NCBI RefSeq assembly: GCF_004217315.1
Contig: NZ_SGWR01000003.1
Span: 620,001-684,000 of the forward strand
Direction of reading: 5' to 3'
From: Corticibacter populi
GTDB lineage: Bacteria; Pseudomonadota; Gammaproteobacteria; Burkholderiales; Burkholderiaceae_C
Length of the DNA: 64,000 nucleotides
A program made the translations under genes and the position numbers. Below are positions 62,162 to 64,000 of this stretch, one piece after another. Each line of letters begins with the position of its first letter. Position 1 is the stretch's first letter. The notes under the pieces were generated by a model. It saw nothing but the letters and a program-made list of their open reading frames with translations. It was not told where the DNA came from and made no database searches.

Positions 62162-63205
62162 GTGCTGATGCCGACCCTCCCGGACGAAGGGCACCTGGCG
62201 CTGGTCCTGCTGCCGGGCCTGGGCCTGTGGCTGGCCATGGTGCTGGCCCTGCTGCTGGACCGATGGCCGGGCGAGCCGCCCGCCGCCTTGCACCCGGTGG
62301 TGTGGATGGGGCGCACGCTGGCCCTGGCGCAGCGCCTGGTTTTTGGCAAGCCGGCCGCCCATGCGGCCAGCCCGGCCCATGCAGCTGTGGTGCCCACCGT
62401 ACCGGCACGGCCGGCCTGGTTGCTGTTCACGCTTGGCGCACTGGCCTGGCTGCTGCTGGCCGCCGGCTGGATGGCCCTGGCGGTGCTGGCGGCGCGGCTG
62501 TTGCAACCCGTGCCATGGTGGGGGCAGGCGCTGCTGCTGGCCGTGCTGCTCAAGCCGATGCTGGCCTGGCGCATGTTGCGGAGCGAAAGCCTGCAGGTCG
62601 AGGCGGCACTGCAGCGCTCGCTGGGCGAGGGGCGCCGGCAGCTGGCGCGGCTGGTCAGCCGTGACGTCACCCTGCTCGATGCCGGGCAGGTGCGCGAGAG
62701 TGCCGTCGAGACGCTGGCCGAGAATTTCAATGATTCGGTCGTGGCGCCGCTGTTCTGGTTCCTGTTGCTCGGTTTGCCCGGCGCGGTGCTGTACCGCTTT
62801 GCCAACACGGCCGATGCCATGTGGGGCTACCCCGGCTGGCGCGGCGGCTATCACTGGCAATGGGCCGGCAAATGGGCCGCACGCGCCGACGACGTGCTGT
62901 CGTGGCTACCGGCACGCCTGACGGCGGCCATGCTGCTGCTGGCCAACAGCGGCCTGGGCCACTGGCAGACGCTGCGGCGGCAGGCCGGACTGACACCATC
63001 GCCCAATGGCGGCTGGCCGATGGCGGCGATGGCCTTGCTGCTGGGCTGCCGGCTCGGCAAGCCCGGCGTCTATGTGCTCAATGCCGGAGCGGCCGAGCCC
63101 GGCCCCGATGCCGTTGCACAGGCCAGCCGCTGTGCCCGGCGCGCGCTGCTGCTCGGGCTGGCCGTGGCCTTGTTGCCGGCACTGCCGATTGGAGCGTGGT
63201 CATGA
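62162..63205 (+). CDS. cbiB: Adenosylcobinamide-phosphate synthase (CbiB/CobD)
   Basis: A 347-residue membrane enzyme that joins the aminopropanol(-phosphate) arm to adenosylcobyric acid. Several hydrophobic helices are clear, with the family motifs LDRWPGEPPAALHPVVWMGR near the N-terminus, LVSRDVTLLDAGQVRESAVETLAENFNDSVVAPLFW, and GYPGWRGGYHWQWAGKWAARADDVLSWLPARLTA. A GTG at 62162 and an ATG at 62168 are both possible starts; GTG is used here. The gene overlaps the aminotransferase-like gene that follows. Confidence 0.94.
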   Translation: MLMPTLPDEGHLALVLLPGLGLWLAMVLALLLDRWPGEPPAALHPVVWMGRTLALAQRLVFGKPAAHAASPAHAAVVPTVPARPAWLLFTLGALAWLLLAAGWMALAVLAARLLQPVPWWGQALLLAVLLKPMLAWRMLRSESLQVEAALQRSLGEGRRQLARLVSRDVTLLDAGQVRESAVETLAENFNDSVVAPLFWFLLLGLPGAVLYRFANTADAMWGYPGWRGGYHWQWAGKWAARADDVLSWLPARLTAAMLLLANSGLGHWQTLRRQAGLTPSPNGGWPMAAMALLLGCRLGKPGVYVLNAGAAEPGPDAVAQASRCARRALLLGLAVALLPALPIGAWS

Positions 63206-64000
63206 CCGGTGGAAGTGCATGGCCGGTGTCCCAGGAGCATGGCGGCACCGATGCGCTGGGCACGGCCGCGCATGATTTCTCGACCAACAGCAATGCCTGC
63301 GGCCCGTGTCCCGAGGCCTTGCAGGCCGTGCAGGCGGCCGAAGTGCGCCATTATCCGGACCCGCACTACACCGCTTTGCGCGAGGCGCTGGCTGCCTGGC
63401 ATGGCGTGGCGCCCTGGCAAATCCTGCTGGCCGCCAGCGCCAGTGAATGCATCCACCGCCTGAGCCTCTGGGCCCTGCGGCGCGGCGCGGAACAGGTGGT
63501 GGTGCCCAGCCCTTGTTACGGTGACTACGCCCGCCAGGCGCAGGCGCTGGGGCTGACCGTGGCCTCGGCGCCGGCAACACGGGAGCCGCCGCCGGAGCAT
63601 GATTTCGGGGCCCTGCGCTGGGCCTGCCAGCCATCCAGCCCGGCCGGACGCGCAGACCCGCAACTCGCACCGTGGCTGGCCGCTGCGGATGCGCAGGCCT
63701 GGCGGGCACACACACCGGATGCCCTGCCTGCGCCTTTGCTGCGGGTGCTCGACATGGCCTATGCCCCGCTGGTGCTCGATGGCGGCAGTGGCGCTGGGCT
63801 GGATTGGCTGCAGCAGGCCGCGGGCCAGCGGCACGCCTGCTGGCAGCTTTTCTCGCCGAACAAGGCCTTGGGCATGACGGGGGTGCGCGGTGCCTATGCG
63901 ATTGCGCCATGCCCGCCGCCGGGCCAGTCCAGCTCGGACGCGGGGGCGATGGCAGAGCGCGCGGTGGCCGAGTTGCAGGCGCTTGCGCCGTCCTGGCCGC
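63202..64000 (+). CDS. Threonine-phosphate decarboxylase-like PLP enzyme, 5' part
   Basis: The first 266 residues of a fold-type I PLP aminotransferase-like protein that continues past the window edge. It follows cbiB with an ATGA overlap, where cobC/cobD genes for L-threonine-O-3-phosphate decarboxylase, which supplies the aminopropanol phosphate arm, usually lie. Visible segments are FSTNSNACGPCPEALQAV, VRHYPDPHYTALREALAAWHGV, ILLAASASECIHRLSLWAL, CQPSSPAGR, LDMAYAPLVLDG and the PLP lysine in FSPNKALGMTGVRGAYAIA. The N-terminal motif normally N-P-L-G differs here (N-A-C-G). Confidence 0.85.
   Translation, partial: MTGGSAWPVSQEHGGTDALGTAAHDFSTNSNACGPCPEALQAVQAAEVRHYPDPHYTALREALAAWHGVAPWQILLAASASECIHRLSLWALRRGAEQVVVPSPCYGDYARQAQALGLTVASAPATREPPPEHDFGALRWACQPSSPAGRADPQLAPWLAAADAQAWRAHTPDALPAPLLRVLDMAYAPLVLDGGSGAGLDWLQQAAGQRHACWQLFSPNKALGMTGVRGAYAIAPCPPPGQSSSDAGAMAERAVAELQALAPSWP

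Overview
The window is a 64 kb stretch of GC-rich chromosome that looks like a betaproteobacterium of the order Burkholderiales. The strongest evidence is the housekeeping block lolB-ispE-tRNA-Gln-prs-rplY-pth at the left end, in the order typical of that group. Coding density, a Glc/Gab/TRAP-rich catabolic gene set and an MdtABC-type efflux operon agree with this. I cannot name a genus. There are no rRNA genes, CRISPR arrays, transposases or phage genes.

Layout. (1) 1-6630: the 3' end of a TPR protein gene, lolB, ispE, tRNA-Gln(TTG), prs, rplY, pth and an isolated GspE/PilB-type ATPase. (2) 6696-17357: a catabolic island. A minus-strand operon encodes a dihydropyrimidinase/hydantoinase, a three-part TRAP importer (dctP-dctQ-dctM) and an amidase. 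Around it lie a PuuE-like deacetylase-fold amidohydrolase, a hydratase of the FAH/MhpD type, an arylmalonate-decarboxylase/maleate-isomerase-like protein, a GntR/FCD regulator and a hydantoin-racemase-like protein. The genes fit uptake and stepwise opening of a cyclic amide or imide, but the substrate is unknown. (3) 17383-18863: a RhtA-like exporter divergent from an Lrp/AsnC regulator, with two identical palindromes between them. (4) 18918-23820: glcDEF for glycolate oxidation, divergent from the regulator gene glcC, with two GlcC/FadR-type operators. (5) 23912-33199: an RND efflux operon in the order mdtC-OMF-mdtA-mdtB, preceded by a Fur-like palindrome and 8-bp tandem repeats. (6) 33627-40047: gabT-gabP-gabD divergent from a MocR-type regulator gene. 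(7) 40044-48808: an RluA-family pseudouridine synthase, hemC, an amino-acid ABC importer without an ATPase gene, an unknown membrane protein, a DHA2 MFS transporter and a ScfR/RamB-type regulator. (8) 48847-54111: a UgpCBAE-like importer operon ending in an EEP-family phosphodiesterase/phosphatase gene. (9) 54264-64000: a cobalamin riboswitch followed by btuB, cobB, cobU, btuF, btuC, btuD, cobO, cbiB and a cobC/cobD-type aminotransferase gene that runs off the window. This is a B12 uptake, salvage and late-synthesis operon.

Non-coding signals worth noting are a small dispersed repeat family built on GAACCTGTT/AACAGGTT arms, which abuts the stop codon of three plus-strand genes that face convergent neighbours, and several regulator-operator pairs readable directly in divergent promoters (GntR, Lrp, GlcC, GabR-like). 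The least explained part is the 6.7-17.4 kb catabolic island. Two of its proteins of the Asp/Glu/hydantoin racemase superfamily lack the usual pair of catalytic cysteines. Start codons are chosen by ribosome-binding site, overlap with the upstream gene and family N-termini; where two are possible, the entry says so.
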